Shown: one piece after another, positions 28,034 to 36,895 of the stretch
How the letters are laid out: the number at the start of each line of letters is the position of its first letter
Position numbering within the stretch: the stretch's first letter is position 1
NCBI GenBank assembly: GCA_040779335.1
Contig: JBFONV010000001.1
Span: 186,001-250,000, forward strand
Direction: 5' to 3'
Length of the DNA stretch: 64,000 nt
DNA from: JBFONV01 sp040779335
Lineage (GTDB): Bacteria; Pseudomonadota; Gammaproteobacteria; Enterobacterales; Alteromonadaceae
The notes under the pieces: generated by a model
The model's database searches: none
What the model was told of the DNA's origin: nothing
The model's input: only the letters and a program-made list of their open reading frames with translations
Made by a program: the position numbers and the translations under genes

Positions 28034-28675
28034 ATGGCCGTAGCTGCAAATAAACGCTCTGTGATGACTTTATATTCACACGCAGATGACATGTACAGTC
28101 ATCAAACACGCATAGTATTGGCGGAAAAAGGCGTTGGTGTAGATATTCATTTGGTAGATTTAGATAATTTGCCAGAAGACTTATTGGACTTAAACCCTTA
28201 TGGGACAGTGCCTACCCTTATCGATCGTGAATTAGCTTTATACGAAGCTAAGATTATTATTGAATATCTAGATGAGCGTTTTCCTCATCCACCACTTATG
28301 CCTGTTTACCCAGTATCACGTGGTCGCAGTCGTTTAATGATGCATCGCATCGAAAATGATTGGTATTCATTAGCAAAAACCATTTTAAATGGTCCGGCTG
28401 ATGCAGCAGAAAAAGCACGTTTAGAGCTTAAAGAAAGCTTATTAAGCGTTGCGCCTATTTTAAATGAAGCACCATACTTTATGAGTGAAGAATTTAGTTT
28501 AGTTGATTGCTATTTAGCACCGCTGTTATGGCGTTTACCCGTATTCGGTATCGAGCTAACGGGTCAAGGATCAAAAGAGTTAAAGTCTTATATGCTCAAA
28601 TTGTTTGAACGTGAGTCATTCCAAGCGTCTTTAACCGAAGCTGAACGTGAATTACGTTTCGGTAGTGCGGTTTAA
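28034..28675 (+). CDS. sspA: Stringent starvation protein A
   Basis: 213 residues with a glutathione-S-transferase fold (N-terminal thioredoxin-like part with NPYGTVPTLIDRELALYEAKII, C-terminal helical part). SspA lacks GST activity in known cases and instead binds RNA polymerase, helping acid and starvation responses. It is preceded by TTGGAGG and overlaps sspB by one base. Confidence 0.95.
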   Translation: MAVAANKRSVMTLYSHADDMYSHQTRIVLAEKGVGVDIHLVDLDNLPEDLLDLNPYGTVPTLIDRELALYEAKIIIEYLDERFPHPPLMPVYPVSRGRSRLMMHRIENDWYSLAKTILNGPADAAEKARLELKESLLSVAPILNEAPYFMSEEFSLVDCYLAPLLWRLPVFGIELTGQGSKELKSYMLKLFERESFQASLTEAERELRFGSAV

Positions 28676-29133
28676 TGTCTGTTGAAATGACCTCTAATAA
28701 GCCCTATTTGGTTAGGGCTTTTTACGACTGGATTTCTGACAACCAACTTACCCCTTACATTGTTGTCGATGTTAATGTTTATGGTGCGTTGGTTCCTCAG
28801 GCGTATGTCAGCGATGGTCAAATTGTGTTAAATATCTCTGCAGGTGCGGTAGGTTCAATTTCGTTAGGACCAGAATCGATTGAGTTAAGCGCAAGGTTTG
28901 GTGGTAAGCTTGAACACATCGTTGTTCCTTATGGAGCGATAGGTGCCATTTACGCCAAAGAAAACGGTGTCGGTACCGCATTAGAAATTGAACATCCTGT
29001 TGAGCAAAACGTTGAACAGAAAGAGACTAAAACGTCTCATATTTCATTGGCATCTAAAGATGACAATGAACTGCCACCATCGAGCTCAAAAGATACCAAG
29101 AAAGGCAAGCCAAGTTTAAAAGTCATTAAATAA
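28675..29133 (+). CDS. sspB: ClpXP specificity adaptor SspB
   Basis: 152 residues. The N-terminal domain (RAFYDWISDNQLTPYIVVD, then NISAGAVGSISLG) binds ssrA-tagged and other ClpXP substrates. A disordered Lys/Ser-rich linker (about 112-148) ends in KPSLKVIK, the ClpX-docking tail. It is translationally coupled to sspA. Confidence 0.96.
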   Translation: MSVEMTSNKPYLVRAFYDWISDNQLTPYIVVDVNVYGALVPQAYVSDGQIVLNISAGAVGSISLGPESIELSARFGGKLEHIVVPYGAIGAIYAKENGVGTALEIEHPVEQNVEQKETKTSHISLASKDDNELPPSSSKDTKKGKPSLKVIK

Positions 29134-29154
29134 AAGCAAGCTAAGCTTGCTTTT
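29132..29154. terminator. Terminator between convergent sspB and dolP
   Basis: A 9-bp stem (29132-29140 with 29146-29154, 5-nt loop) begins at the sspB stop codon and ends in TTTTATTTCT on the plus strand. Its A-rich left arm may also allow it to serve the minus strand. Confidence 0.8.
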
Positions 29155-29246
29155 ATTTCTATTCGCTTCTTTACGGTAATGATCCGGTGAGGCGTTTGCT
29201 TTATCTCAATAGCTATTGCATCAAGTGAACACTAGTTCATTTACTA

Positions 29247-29816
29247 TTACTGATATTCAAACATTTTATAGACACGGTTCACACCACCTAGGTTTCTGGC
29301 AACGTTAACCGCTTCATCAGCGTCTTGTTTAGTGACTAATCCCATCAAAAATACTTCACCATTTTCGGTGACAACTTTTACATTTGAAGCATTGATTTTG
29401 CCATTAGCAAATAGTGCTGTTTTTACCTTTGATGTTAACCAAATATCATTGGTGCGCGTGGCAATAGAGGTGGTATTCCCGATGCGTATTTGATTATGTA
29501 ATACATTAATGCCTTCAACATTATTTAGGGCCTTTATCGCCATATCACGCAAATAAGTATTTGGGGTTTGCCCAACAACAAGCACACTACCGTTTACACT
29601 GACGACCTGAATGTTGGTATTATCATTTAACGCTTCTTGCTCAGATAATTTAGCATGTGCCTTAAGCTCTATCGTTTGGTCATCTATTTGATTACCAATG
29701 CTGCGTTTATCTGTCGCTATACTCGCACCTGCTGCAACAGTAACCGCAGTAGCGGCAATACATCCTTGCAGTGTTAGTACGGCTGCCGACAATAAGACCA
29801 ATTTAGTCAGTTGCAT
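29247..29816 (-). CDS. dolP: BON-domain outer-membrane lipoprotein DolP (YraP)
   Basis: 189 residues with a lipoprotein signal (LTLQGC lipobox, Cys19) and two BON domains (about 47-115 and 120-188). DolP localises to the division site and supports the BAM complex and septal amidase activation in E. coli. It follows diaA by one base, in the lpoA-yraN-diaA-dolP order. Confidence 0.94.
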   Translation of the reverse strand: MQLTKLVLLSAAVLTLQGCIAATAVTVAAGASIATDKRSIGNQIDDQTIELKAHAKLSEQEALNDNTNIQVVSVNGSVLVVGQTPNTYLRDMAIKALNNVEGINVLHNQIRIGNTTSIATRTNDIWLTSKVKTALFANGKINASNVKVVTENGEVFLMGLVTKQDADEAVNVARNLGGVNRVYKMFEYQ

Positions 29817-29817
29817 T

Positions 29818-30408
29818 TTATCCCTCCGCCTGTGGAAATAAGGTGGTATCTATGATGTCGCATAAACAATGTATGACTAATAAATGTACTTCTTGCACAC
29901 GTGCAGTGCGGGCCGCTGGCACGCGAATCTCAACGTCGTTTTCTCCTAATAAACCAGCAATATCACCGCCATCACGCCCAGTGAGGGCTATGATTGGCAT
30001 ATCACGGGCTACCGCAGCTTCTATCGCCTTAATGACATTTTTAGAGTTACCACTGGTTGAGATCGCGAGTAATACATCCCCATTATTACCGAGTGCTCTT
30101 ACTTGCTTAGAAAACACTTCATCAAAGTGATAATCGTTGGCAATGGAGGTAATGGTTGAACTATCGGTCGTTAATGCGATCGCGGGTAAACTCGGGCGCT
30201 CTGTTTCATAGCGATTAAGTAGTTCTGCTGAAAAATGTTGAGCATCACCAGCAGAGCCACCATTACCGCAAGACAGTATTTTATGGCCGGCTAGTAAGCT
30301 TTGTACCATGATCATACCGGCTTGCTCTATTGGGCCAGCGAGTAATTCACTTGCAGCAATTTTGGTTTGAATACTTTCGGTAAAATTACTTTTTATCCGT
30401 TCTAACAT
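29818..30408 (-). CDS. diaA: DnaA initiator-associating protein DiaA (SIS domain)
   Basis: 196-residue SIS-domain protein (ILSCGNGGSAGDAQHFSAELLNR, then ALTGRDGGD). It resembles GmhA phosphoheptose isomerases, but its place between yraN and dolP points to DiaA, which binds DnaA and promotes timely replication initiation. GmhA remains an alternative from sequence alone. Confidence 0.88.
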   Translation of the reverse strand: MLERIKSNFTESIQTKIAASELLAGPIEQAGMIMVQSLLAGHKILSCGNGGSAGDAQHFSAELLNRYETERPSLPAIALTTDSSTITSIANDYHFDEVFSKQVRALGNNGDVLLAISTSGNSKNVIKAIEAAVARDMPIIALTGRDGGDIAGLLGENDVEIRVPAARTARVQEVHLLVIHCLCDIIDTTLFPQAEG

Positions 30409-30438
30409 AAATGAACTTAGCTCCGCTATTGTGAGAGT

Positions 30439-30816
30439 TTAAAAGGCATTTTTTAGCCAATTAATATGTGGTTGTTTAATATCGCCGGTTAGCGCTACTA
30501 CATCAAATCTACAGGAAGTATTATATTCGTTTAATCCTTGTTGTTGCAGATAAAAAGCAGCGCATTTCTTAATTTTTTGCTGTTTTAATGCTGACACTGC
30601 CGCTAACGGGCCACCAAAGTTATCATTTTTGCGATATTTCACTTCAATAAAGACTAGCGTATTTTGCTCTGTCATGATCAGATCTATTTCACCGTGACGA
30701 CTTGTAAAATTATTGCCATTACTCGACAGACCTTGGCTTAGCAAATAATTTTCTGCTATTTTTTCGGTGCATTGGCCGATGTCTTTAGTTGTTTGAGCTT
30801 GGTTAATTAAGGGCAA
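30439..30816 (-). CDS. yraN: UPF0102 family protein YraN
   Basis: 125 residues with an endonuclease-like PD-(D/E)xK core: GEIDLIM followed by FIEVKYRK. The molecular role is not established. The start overlaps the end of lpoA by 14 bases, so translation is coupled. Confidence 0.92.
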   Translation of the reverse strand: MPLINQAQTTKDIGQCTEKIAENYLLSQGLSSNGNNFTSRHGEIDLIMTEQNTLVFIEVKYRKNDNFGGPLAAVSALKQQKIKKCAAFYLQQQGLNEYNTSCRFDVVALTGDIKQPHINWLKNAF

Positions 30817-32647
30817 ACTCTTGGACCTTATTTCGTTGATAGCGTCCCCATAACAAGCTGCGTATTAATATATTGTCCTCATTAAGTTTTAGCGTGCCGG
30901 TTTGACCATAATGCCTTAAATACGGCATTTGCTTCATCGCAGCAAGCTTTTCCACCAGAGCAATGCTGTCATAGCCCATAGCGAATATTTTTTGTAAGCT
31001 TTCGCTTCGCTGTGGCCACAGTTTATTACTTATTTGCACTAGCGCTTTGTTTTGTTGTTTGCTTGTTAACAGCCATGGCATTTCGGTAAAAACCAAGCCA
31101 TTTAAATCACGACTGATGCTTTCATCAACTTTCGCACCATGACTTCTAGAACTTGCAAATACCGGGATCAATTCTGCGAATGGACTGATATTCACGTCAA
31201 TATAAGGTTTTAATAGTCGAGTTTCTTGTGCTGAACCGACGAGATAAATCATGTCAATGTCACGTCGATTGCGGGTTTCTATTTCTAGTTTTTGCTTCAA
31301 TCGTCGCTTTAACTCTTTAATGCGATCTTGACTTAAATTGACATCAAGGCTGGCTTTTAGTTCATCCTGCATTTTTTTATCCGCGGATAAAACCAATATC
31401 TCTGGTTGTGTACCGCTAATAAGCTGCCATTGTTGAACAAATGTTTTTGCAATCCGCTGGCTAACGTTGTCTTGGGCACTGATCACCATAGGGTGTTTGT
31501 ATTCTCGACTACTTAATACCGTGGCTGCTTGTATCGCTTCGTCTTCTGGACGCATAGAAATAGCTGATTGATGAGCAAGAAGCTGGTTTGCTTGATCGGG
31601 TAAATTCAACAATAACGTCGGGGTAGAAAGGTTGAGCTGAAGGTAACTGTCAACATTAGGCTTTAACAATGGACCGATAACATAGTTTATTTCTAGCGCG
31701 CTAAATTGTTCATCTAAGCTATTCATGTCAAGCTGATTTGAATCGATGAAATGCAAAGTTTTACCGGTATCGCGATGATACGCAGCGAGTATACCTTGCT
31801 GCACGGCCTTTCCTGCTGCTTGCTGTTTTCCTGACAAGGGAATGATTACGGCAATGTTTTTAATGTCTGGCTGTATGCCTTCTACTTTAGTGGCAAGTTG
31901 TTCAACAATGAGTTGCGCGGGATGACTAGCATGTTGTCGTTGCCACTTTGCTAAATAACGTGCAAGTTGCTGTGGACTATTACCAAATTTATTGGCAACT
32001 TCCAGCAGCTCAAACCAACCTTTAATCTGAGGGGGATTAAGTTTACGTAATTGTTTAACTTGCCATTCTTGCATTTTGGCGAGATTGGTCCAAATCTCAA
32101 TAATGGCCTCGTCTGTTGGTGTAGCCATTAAATCAAACGCTCTTAGTTTGGCATCCATCGTCGCCACGGTTAACCGCCGGTTTTGTTGAATATCGCTTAA
32201 TATTTGATAGTAATTGAGCGTGTGTTTAAGGGGCTCTGTTTGGCTGATAACATCCGCGGTATTTATTGCTTGGTAAGCACGCTCAATTTCATTTACGGCT
32301 AATAGGCTCTGTGCTTTGACTAGCGCAAGTTGATATTGCTCGGCGTCTGTTGGTGCTAGTGGACTCAGTTGGTTTGCCAGCCAAAGCGCATGACGATAAT
32401 TTTTCTCTTGAATAAATTGCTTGCTGGCACTAATAAGCGCAGCAATGGCTTGTTCACCCGGCAATTTTTCAGCCAACGCTAGATATTCCTGCGCGGAAAT
32501 TCGTTCAGTGCTTTCACCCTGTTCGTTACTTAAAATATCTTTTTCTGTTTGCTGTTGTTTAGTTGTTGGGCTGCTACAACTTAATAACAATAATGCTATG
32601 ACGAAAACGAGGGATTTAATTGGAAAATGGCAAGAATGATTGACCAC
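30803..32647 (-). CDS. lpoA: Outer-membrane lipoprotein activator of PBP1A, LpoA
   Basis: 614 residues: lipoprotein signal with lipobox LLLSC (about residue 24), an N-terminal TPR-like helical domain (about 50-255), and a C-terminal domain of periplasmic-binding-protein fold (about 262-600; IAVIIPLSGKQQAAG). LpoA reaches through the peptidoglycan to stimulate PBP1A. It is divergent from rsmI, as in E. coli. Confidence 0.93.
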   Translation of the reverse strand: MVNHSCHFPIKSLVFVIALLLLSCSSPTTKQQQTEKDILSNEQGESTERISAQEYLALAEKLPGEQAIAALISASKQFIQEKNYRHALWLANQLSPLAPTDAEQYQLALVKAQSLLAVNEIERAYQAINTADVISQTEPLKHTLNYYQILSDIQQNRRLTVATMDAKLRAFDLMATPTDEAIIEIWTNLAKMQEWQVKQLRKLNPPQIKGWFELLEVANKFGNSPQQLARYLAKWQRQHASHPAQLIVEQLATKVEGIQPDIKNIAVIIPLSGKQQAAGKAVQQGILAAYHRDTGKTLHFIDSNQLDMNSLDEQFSALEINYVIGPLLKPNVDSYLQLNLSTPTLLLNLPDQANQLLAHQSAISMRPEDEAIQAATVLSSREYKHPMVISAQDNVSQRIAKTFVQQWQLISGTQPEILVLSADKKMQDELKASLDVNLSQDRIKELKRRLKQKLEIETRNRRDIDMIYLVGSAQETRLLKPYIDVNISPFAELIPVFASSRSHGAKVDESISRDLNGLVFTEMPWLLTSKQQNKALVQISNKLWPQRSESLQKIFAMGYDSIALVEKLAAMKQMPYLRHYGQTGTLKLNEDNILIRSLLWGRYQRNKVQEFALN

Positions 32648-32922
32648 AGATAAAAAGCTCTCAAGGTGAATATACTAATATCATAAACGGCATCAGGCAG
32701 AGTCTCAACAACAGATGGTATATAGCAAGACAATTAATAAATTACTTAGTTCAGCAGATTTAGGGTCACCTAATGATAAATGTATTTGTTGGTAGATAAT
32801 AAACGGGCTTATTGATAAAATTATCGTCACTATTAACAGGGCAATTTGGTGTTCCTTAGCATTGTTAATATTCATACCGACATAATCATATCTCGCTTGA
32901 TAACCTTTATGGATTTAAATAT

Positions 32923-33771
32923 ATGAATCAAACACAAGTCGAAGCCGGTAATTTGTATATCGTGGCAACCCCAATTGGTAATCTGGCCGATATTAGTCAA
33001 AGAGCCATTGATATTTTATCGCAAGTCGACGTGATTGCTTGTGAAGATACTCGCCATACTCAAAAGCTGTTATCAGCATTTTCAATTAAAAATAAAACCA
33101 TGTCGATGCATGATCATAATGAGCGTCAACGGCAGGAGCAAATCGCCAATTTATTGCAAGAGGGCAAGAGCATTGCTTTAGTATCAGACGCGGGAACACC
33201 ATTGATCAGTGATCCCGGTTTTCACTTAGTGCGCCATTGTCGTCAGTTAGGCTTGAAAGTAACCCCCATTCCAGGCGCATGCGCGGCTATCGCGGCACTT
33301 TCAAGCGCTGGGTTACCCACAGATCGGTTTTCATTTGAAGGATTCTTGCCGTCTAAAACCGGGGCGCGAAAAGCGGTATTGCAATCTATCGCCAATGAGC
33401 CAAGAACAATGGTGTTTTATGATGCACCGCGCCGAGCAATTGATACCATTGCTGATATTGTCGAAGTGTTGGGTGAAAGTCGCTACGTAGTAATTGCCCG
33501 TGAATTAACGAAAACCTTCGAAACAATTCACTCTGATACAGCGATTAACTTATTAACATGGTTACAAGCAGATCCTAATCAGCTTAAAGGTGAAATGGTC
33601 TTAATCATTGAAGGTTATCACGTTGATCCAAGTGCTATTCAACCTCATGTAATTGACACACTCAAATTATTACTTGAAGAACTTCCTCCCAAAAAAGCCT
33701 GTGCAATAGCGGCAAAAATTTATGGCGTTAAGAAAAATGCCCTGTACGAATTGGCGTTAAATTTAAAGTAG
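32923..33771 (+). CDS. rsmI: 16S rRNA (cytidine(1402)-2'-O)-methyltransferase RsmI
   Basis: 282 residues of the tetrapyrrole-methylase-like family, with N-terminal LYIVATPIGNLADI, the EDTRHT motif and ALVSDAGTPLISDPG. It 2'-O-methylates C1402 in the ribosomal P site. Its C-terminal tail (PPKKACAIAAKIYG) is the usual small helical domain. It is a single gene ending next to a convergent lipase gene. Confidence 0.96.
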   Translation: MNQTQVEAGNLYIVATPIGNLADISQRAIDILSQVDVIACEDTRHTQKLLSAFSIKNKTMSMHDHNERQRQEQIANLLQEGKSIALVSDAGTPLISDPGFHLVRHCRQLGLKVTPIPGACAAIAALSSAGLPTDRFSFEGFLPSKTGARKAVLQSIANEPRTMVFYDAPRRAIDTIADIVEVLGESRYVVIARELTKTFETIHSDTAINLLTWLQADPNQLKGEMVLIIEGYHVDPSAIQPHVIDTLKLLLEELPPKKACAIAAKIYGVKKNALYELALNLK

Positions 33772-33793
33772 CCATTAGTGAGCTTACAGCGTT

Positions 33794-34711
33794 TCAATTT
33801 TGCCAGTCATGGACAAATTCTTCGCCTAATTTTCTGCCAAGACGGTAATCGATTTCGAGTCGTTGAGTATTAGTCGTTGTTAAACTTGCGCTAAGTCGCG
33901 AGTTTGGGGCAATTTGGTAGATATTTACATCCGCAGGTGGCCGCTCAATGAACGCAATGCTGTTATTGTAGATATTGGGCTGATTTAAAATCGTTTGTTG
34001 AAATTTGGGATATGATTTAAATAAGTACGATCCTATTTGCACTTCAATGTTGTTACTGATTTCTCGGTAGTCCTTATCTCGTGAGCGTATAACGACGATA
34101 TCTGTAGCACCTTCACTGTAGGCTTTTTGAACCGGAATAGGATCGCTTATGCCGCCATCGATAACCCGTACGCCGGATACGTAGACATGGTTTCGGTATA
34201 GTAGCGGCAAACAGCATGAACCCAGCAATATATTGAATAAATTTTGCTCATTGGGATGATAATATGTAGGCAGACCTGTTTCAACGTTGGTACAGACGAT
34301 AACAAATTTTTTAGCTCCATTTTCAAGATGTTGTAAGGCTCCTTGCTTGTCTAGTGGGTGGTAGTCCAAACATTCATTACTGAGCCAGTCTAAATCAACA
34401 TAATGACCGCCACGTAAGTATTTCCAACCATTGATAAATTGTCCTGAGGTCGCGCAGAACATCACCACATGATAATTTCTTAGGTATTGTCCTGCTATGT
34501 GTGAAATTAAATTTAGACTACCCGCAGACACGCCATAATATAAGTGAAATGGATCGAATCGAAGACGGTGAAAGCTGTCAAGGACGCCCGCAGAAAACAT
34601 ACTTCGCATTCCACCGCCTTCAACAACTAATGCCAGTTTTTGGCTTTTTTGCAAAGGTGCTGACATTGAAGTATCCATGTCTATCTGGGAATACGTAGCA
34701 ATATCAGTCAT
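33794..34711 (-). CDS. Patatin-like phospholipase (YjjU/RssA type)
   Basis: 305 residues. The patatin hydrolase elements are intact: oxyanion glycine motif GGGMR (32-36), nucleophile Ser62 in GVSAG, and catalytic Asp185 in DGG. It resembles E. coli YjjU, a cytoplasmic predicted lipid acyl hydrolase. The ATG at 34711 has GGAG six bases upstream. An FNR-like dyad (34867-34880) and a TATTAC hexamer (34847-34842, minus strand) lie upstream at a spacing suited to an activator-dependent promoter. It marks the left edge of the accessory stress region. Confidence 0.88.
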   Translation of the reverse strand: MTDIATYSQIDMDTSMSAPLQKSQKLALVVEGGGMRSMFSAGVLDSFHRLRFDPFHLYYGVSAGSLNLISHIAGQYLRNYHVVMFCATSGQFINGWKYLRGGHYVDLDWLSNECLDYHPLDKQGALQHLENGAKKFVIVCTNVETGLPTYYHPNEQNLFNILLGSCCLPLLYRNHVYVSGVRVIDGGISDPIPVQKAYSEGATDIVVIRSRDKDYREISNNIEVQIGSYLFKSYPKFQQTILNQPNIYNNSIAFIERPPADVNIYQIAPNSRLSASLTTTNTQRLEIDYRLGRKLGEEFVHDWQN

Positions 34712-34866
34712 GTCTATCTCCGTTTGTCAGGTGAGCGGATAAGTATGTAAACAATCTTTTATAGTGCTAGAAAGGCAACATCTGTTAGTCGATATAGTAG
34801 TGCCTAGCTCTTTGCTCAGATCATTTTAACTATTAACAAACGTAATAGCTGAGTAATGAGAGTTCA

Positions 34867-34880
34867 TTGACAATTGTCAG
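34867..34880. promoter_or_regulatory. FNR-like box A (patatin gene promoter region)
   Basis: TTGAC-AATT-GTCAG, a near-perfect dyad resembling the TTGAT-N4-ATCAA / TTGAC-N4-GTCAA class. It lies 163 bases from the minus-strand patatin start, with a candidate -10 (TATTAC) about 29 bases from the dyad centre. Confidence 0.5.
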
Positions 34881-34977
34881 TAGAGAGCAAATACCAAACT
34901 TTTTAAAAGGACATTGCCTTGTCAGATCAGTCACCGAGAACCGAGGAATAGGTGAACATAGTAACCCGTTTACATAG

Positions 34978-34991
34978 CTGACTTTTGTCAT
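34978..34991 (+). promoter_or_regulatory. FNR-like box B (DUF5335 gene promoter)
   Basis: CTGAC-TTTT-GTCAT dyad, centred 69 bases before the DUF5335 start. A TAGGAT hexamer at 35014-35019 is about 32 bases from the centre, the geometry of a class II FNR promoter (box near -41.5). Confidence 0.55.
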
Positions 34992-35053
34992 GTATAGCGA
35001 TATAGACCTTTGATAGGATGCGTCCAAAGATAAATAATATAAGGAAGATTATT

Positions 35054-35383
35054 ATGGCTATCCACAAAATAGAACCCGATAATTGGCAACAAAAGCTAAA
35101 TCAAATGTCGGCAGTATTAGAAAATAAAATAACTAATATTGAAGTGGCTGGTCTTGATATTGGCGATCAAACCGAGGCTGAGTCCATTACTCTTAGGGGA
35201 TTTGCATACGATCCTAAAAGCGATATTGTCGAAATCATCTTTGATGAACTTGATCATAATATATCGTCACCAACGGCTATTTATTATTCTGAAGAGCGTG
35301 GTCTAATTGATGCCATTGAGATTGTCGATGTAGACAAAAAAGTGCAAATAATTTCCTTTGTTGAGCCGTTACTTTTATCGTGA
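35054..35383 (+). CDS. DUF5335 family protein
   Basis: 109 residues, start at ATG 35054 with AAGGAAG seven bases upstream. The pattern fits DUF5335: a Trp near the N-terminus (PDNWQQKL), a central GFAYDPKSDIVEIIFD beta strand pair, a His-Ile-type HNISSPTAIYYSE segment and a C-terminal IEIVDVDKKVQIISF strand. Molecular function is unknown. It is controlled by its own box B and sits beside other stress genes, suggesting a role in survival under low oxygen or stress; this is inference from context. Confidence 0.75.
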   Translation: MAIHKIEPDNWQQKLNQMSAVLENKITNIEVAGLDIGDQTEAESITLRGFAYDPKSDIVEIIFDELDHNISSPTAIYYSEERGLIDAIEIVDVDKKVQIISFVEPLLLS

Positions 35384-35489
35384 AAGTGTCAACGCTTATC
35401 CACTCAATAGATAAAAGATTGGCAAAGAGGTCGTCATCCACTAGGACATTAATGCTTTTGTTGCTATCGGCATTTGATTAGAGGAATGT

Positions 35490-35573
35490 ATGAAGAAATT
35501 TCGAAACGTGACCATTGTTGTGATGCTGATATTGTTACTATTATTTTTTATTACCCCCGGTGCAAGTGGATAG
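35490..35573 (+). CDS. Candidate 27-residue single-pass membrane peptide
   Basis: A short ORF starts at ATG 35490 with GAGG a few bases upstream. It encodes a basic N-terminus (MKKFRN), one hydrophobic helix (about residues 7-22) and the tail TPGASG, then a TAG stop. A good ribosome-binding site, a positive-inside membrane topology and location between two regulated stress genes support it, but the length allows chance occurrence. Function unknown. An inverted repeat follows about 16 bases after the stop. Confidence 0.5.
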   Translation: MKKFRNVTIVVMLILLLLFFITPGASG

Positions 35574-35849
35574 TAATAAAAATTCGCAGTATAACTTGAA
35601 TAAATCATTTTCTGTGGCAGTTATACCTAAGTTATTTTAAAGCACATAACCGCTTGAAAAAAACGTTCTTAATACAGCCAGAACCCTAGGTTTTTAGCTG
35701 ATATTAGTGAGTGTTTTAATTCAGGGAAACTATCGGCAAGTGGTATAAAGTACCTCCGTTTTTTTGCTGGTTTTTTGATCTAATCGAGCTTTTTTTGCGA
35801 TTGTTAATTCCCACAAAAATAATCAGGTTTTCCCCTATAACACTATCGA

Positions 35850-35863
35850 CTGACATATATCAA
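35850..35863 (+). promoter_or_regulatory. FNR-like box C (upstream of the fnr-like gene)
   Basis: CTGAC-ATAT-ATCAA, 8 of 10 matches to the FNR consensus half-sites. Centred about 88 bases before the regulator's start, consistent with autoregulation. No convincing -10 is seen at the class II distance. Confidence 0.5.
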
Positions 35864-35944
35864 GCTACTTAGTGTTACAAGATTGTGACAAGGCTTTTTA
35901 ATAGAGCGTTCGGTAAATTTATTATTGTTTAAAAGGGAATGAAA

Positions 35945-36685
35945 ATGGCTTTAACTATACATAAACAATCCGGTTATCACATCGGCGCCGATATTCACGC
36001 CGGCGGAATACCCAACTCATGCAATTTATGCATGCAAAGAAAAAGTTGTATTGCATCACAATTACTTAGTTTTTCATCACAACCTAATATGCTTCATTCT
36101 CATATTTATAGAGGAGCGGAACATGTTTTTCATGCGGGTAACAACATGGAAGCTGTGTATATTGTTAAATCTGGTGCGATTAAAAGTTATATAACCAATC
36201 ATGCGGGTGAAGAGCAAATATTAAACTTTTACACCCCAGGTGATGTTTTGGGACTTGATGGTCTAGCAACTAAAAAATACACCTCGTCAGCTTTTACATT
36301 ACAAACTTCAGCTGTTTGCGCTATACCGATACAGCAATTGGAAAAAATACTGACGCACTTGCTCCCTGATGGTCTGCTGAAACTGACCATAGAAAAATTG
36401 AAGCGCGACAGTCGTAATGTTGCCTTGTTGAATAAAAAGAATGCCAAAACTCGAATAGCGGCGTTTTTGTTGGATATCGCTGAAAACTGTAAAGCTCACG
36501 GTTATTCGCCTAAAGAATTTGAATTGAGTATGTCTCGTGATGATATTGGTAATTATCTCGGACTGGCATCTGAAACCGTCAGTAGAACATTTACTAAGAT
36601 GCAGGCAAGTGGCTGGGTAAAATTAGACCGTCGGCGTGTCACGATTGTTGACGCCCCGCACTTATATCAACTGGCTGACAATTAG
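35945..36685 (+). CDS. Crp/Fnr-family regulator with FNR-type cysteines
   Basis: 246 residues. N-terminal cysteines Cys26, Cys29 and Cys35 have the C-x2-C-x5-C spacing of E. coli FNR, and a fourth, Cys125 (TSAVCAIP), matches FNR Cys122, so an oxygen-labile [4Fe-4S] cluster is likely. A cyclic-nucleotide-binding-fold domain (about 45-150) and long dimer helix precede a winged helix-turn-helix with E-T-V-S-R in the recognition helix, the E/S/R trio that reads TTGA half-sites. I start at ATG 35945 because AAGGGA lies six bases before it; an upstream ATG at 35939 is too close to that site. It may be a local paralogue of the housekeeping FNR and a good candidate to bind boxes A-G. Confidence 0.9.
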   Translation: MALTIHKQSGYHIGADIHAGGIPNSCNLCMQRKSCIASQLLSFSSQPNMLHSHIYRGAEHVFHAGNNMEAVYIVKSGAIKSYITNHAGEEQILNFYTPGDVLGLDGLATKKYTSSAFTLQTSAVCAIPIQQLEKILTHLLPDGLLKLTIEKLKRDSRNVALLNKKNAKTRIAAFLLDIAENCKAHGYSPKEFELSMSRDDIGNYLGLASETVSRTFTKMQASGWVKLDRRRVTIVDAPHLYQLADN

Positions 36686-36895
36686 TCCCTTTATTATTGT
36701 TTAGCCAAGGGAATTTTGCTCAAGCAATAACTCTTATTGATAAGGGGTTATAGAGTAAAGAAAAAATATTTTAGAGATCATGTTATTACTTATTCATTGC
36801 AGCAGTAATGACGGGATTTCAACCAAGCATTTTGCAGTAAATCTTTACTCAATCAGCTTAGGTTTAAAAGCGGACGTTAATCCTAGGAGGATTGT

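Larger units (their letters stand above)
35384..35938. other. Intergenic region DUF5335 / fnr-like (555 bp)
   Basis: Holds a candidate membrane-peptide ORF (35490-35573), an 8-bp inverted repeat (35589-35596 with 35619-35626) just after it, several T-rich runs (around 35758-35805) and FNR-like box C (35850-35863). No other gene or RNA was recognised. Confidence 0.5.

Noticed and set aside
32714..32794. 26-codon plus-strand ORF between lpoA and rsmI
   Set aside because: No ribosome-binding site and no recognisable features.
32648..32922. RNase P RNA (rnpB) near rsmI
   Set aside because: rnpB neighbours rsmI in some gammaproteobacteria, but the 275-base gap between lpoA and rsmI is AT-rich, too short and has no recognisable conserved rnpB elements.
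35381..35482. 33-codon ORF starting GTG and overlapping the DUF5335 stop
   Set aside because: No separate ribosome-binding site and a composition without a clear domain or membrane helix; probably chance.
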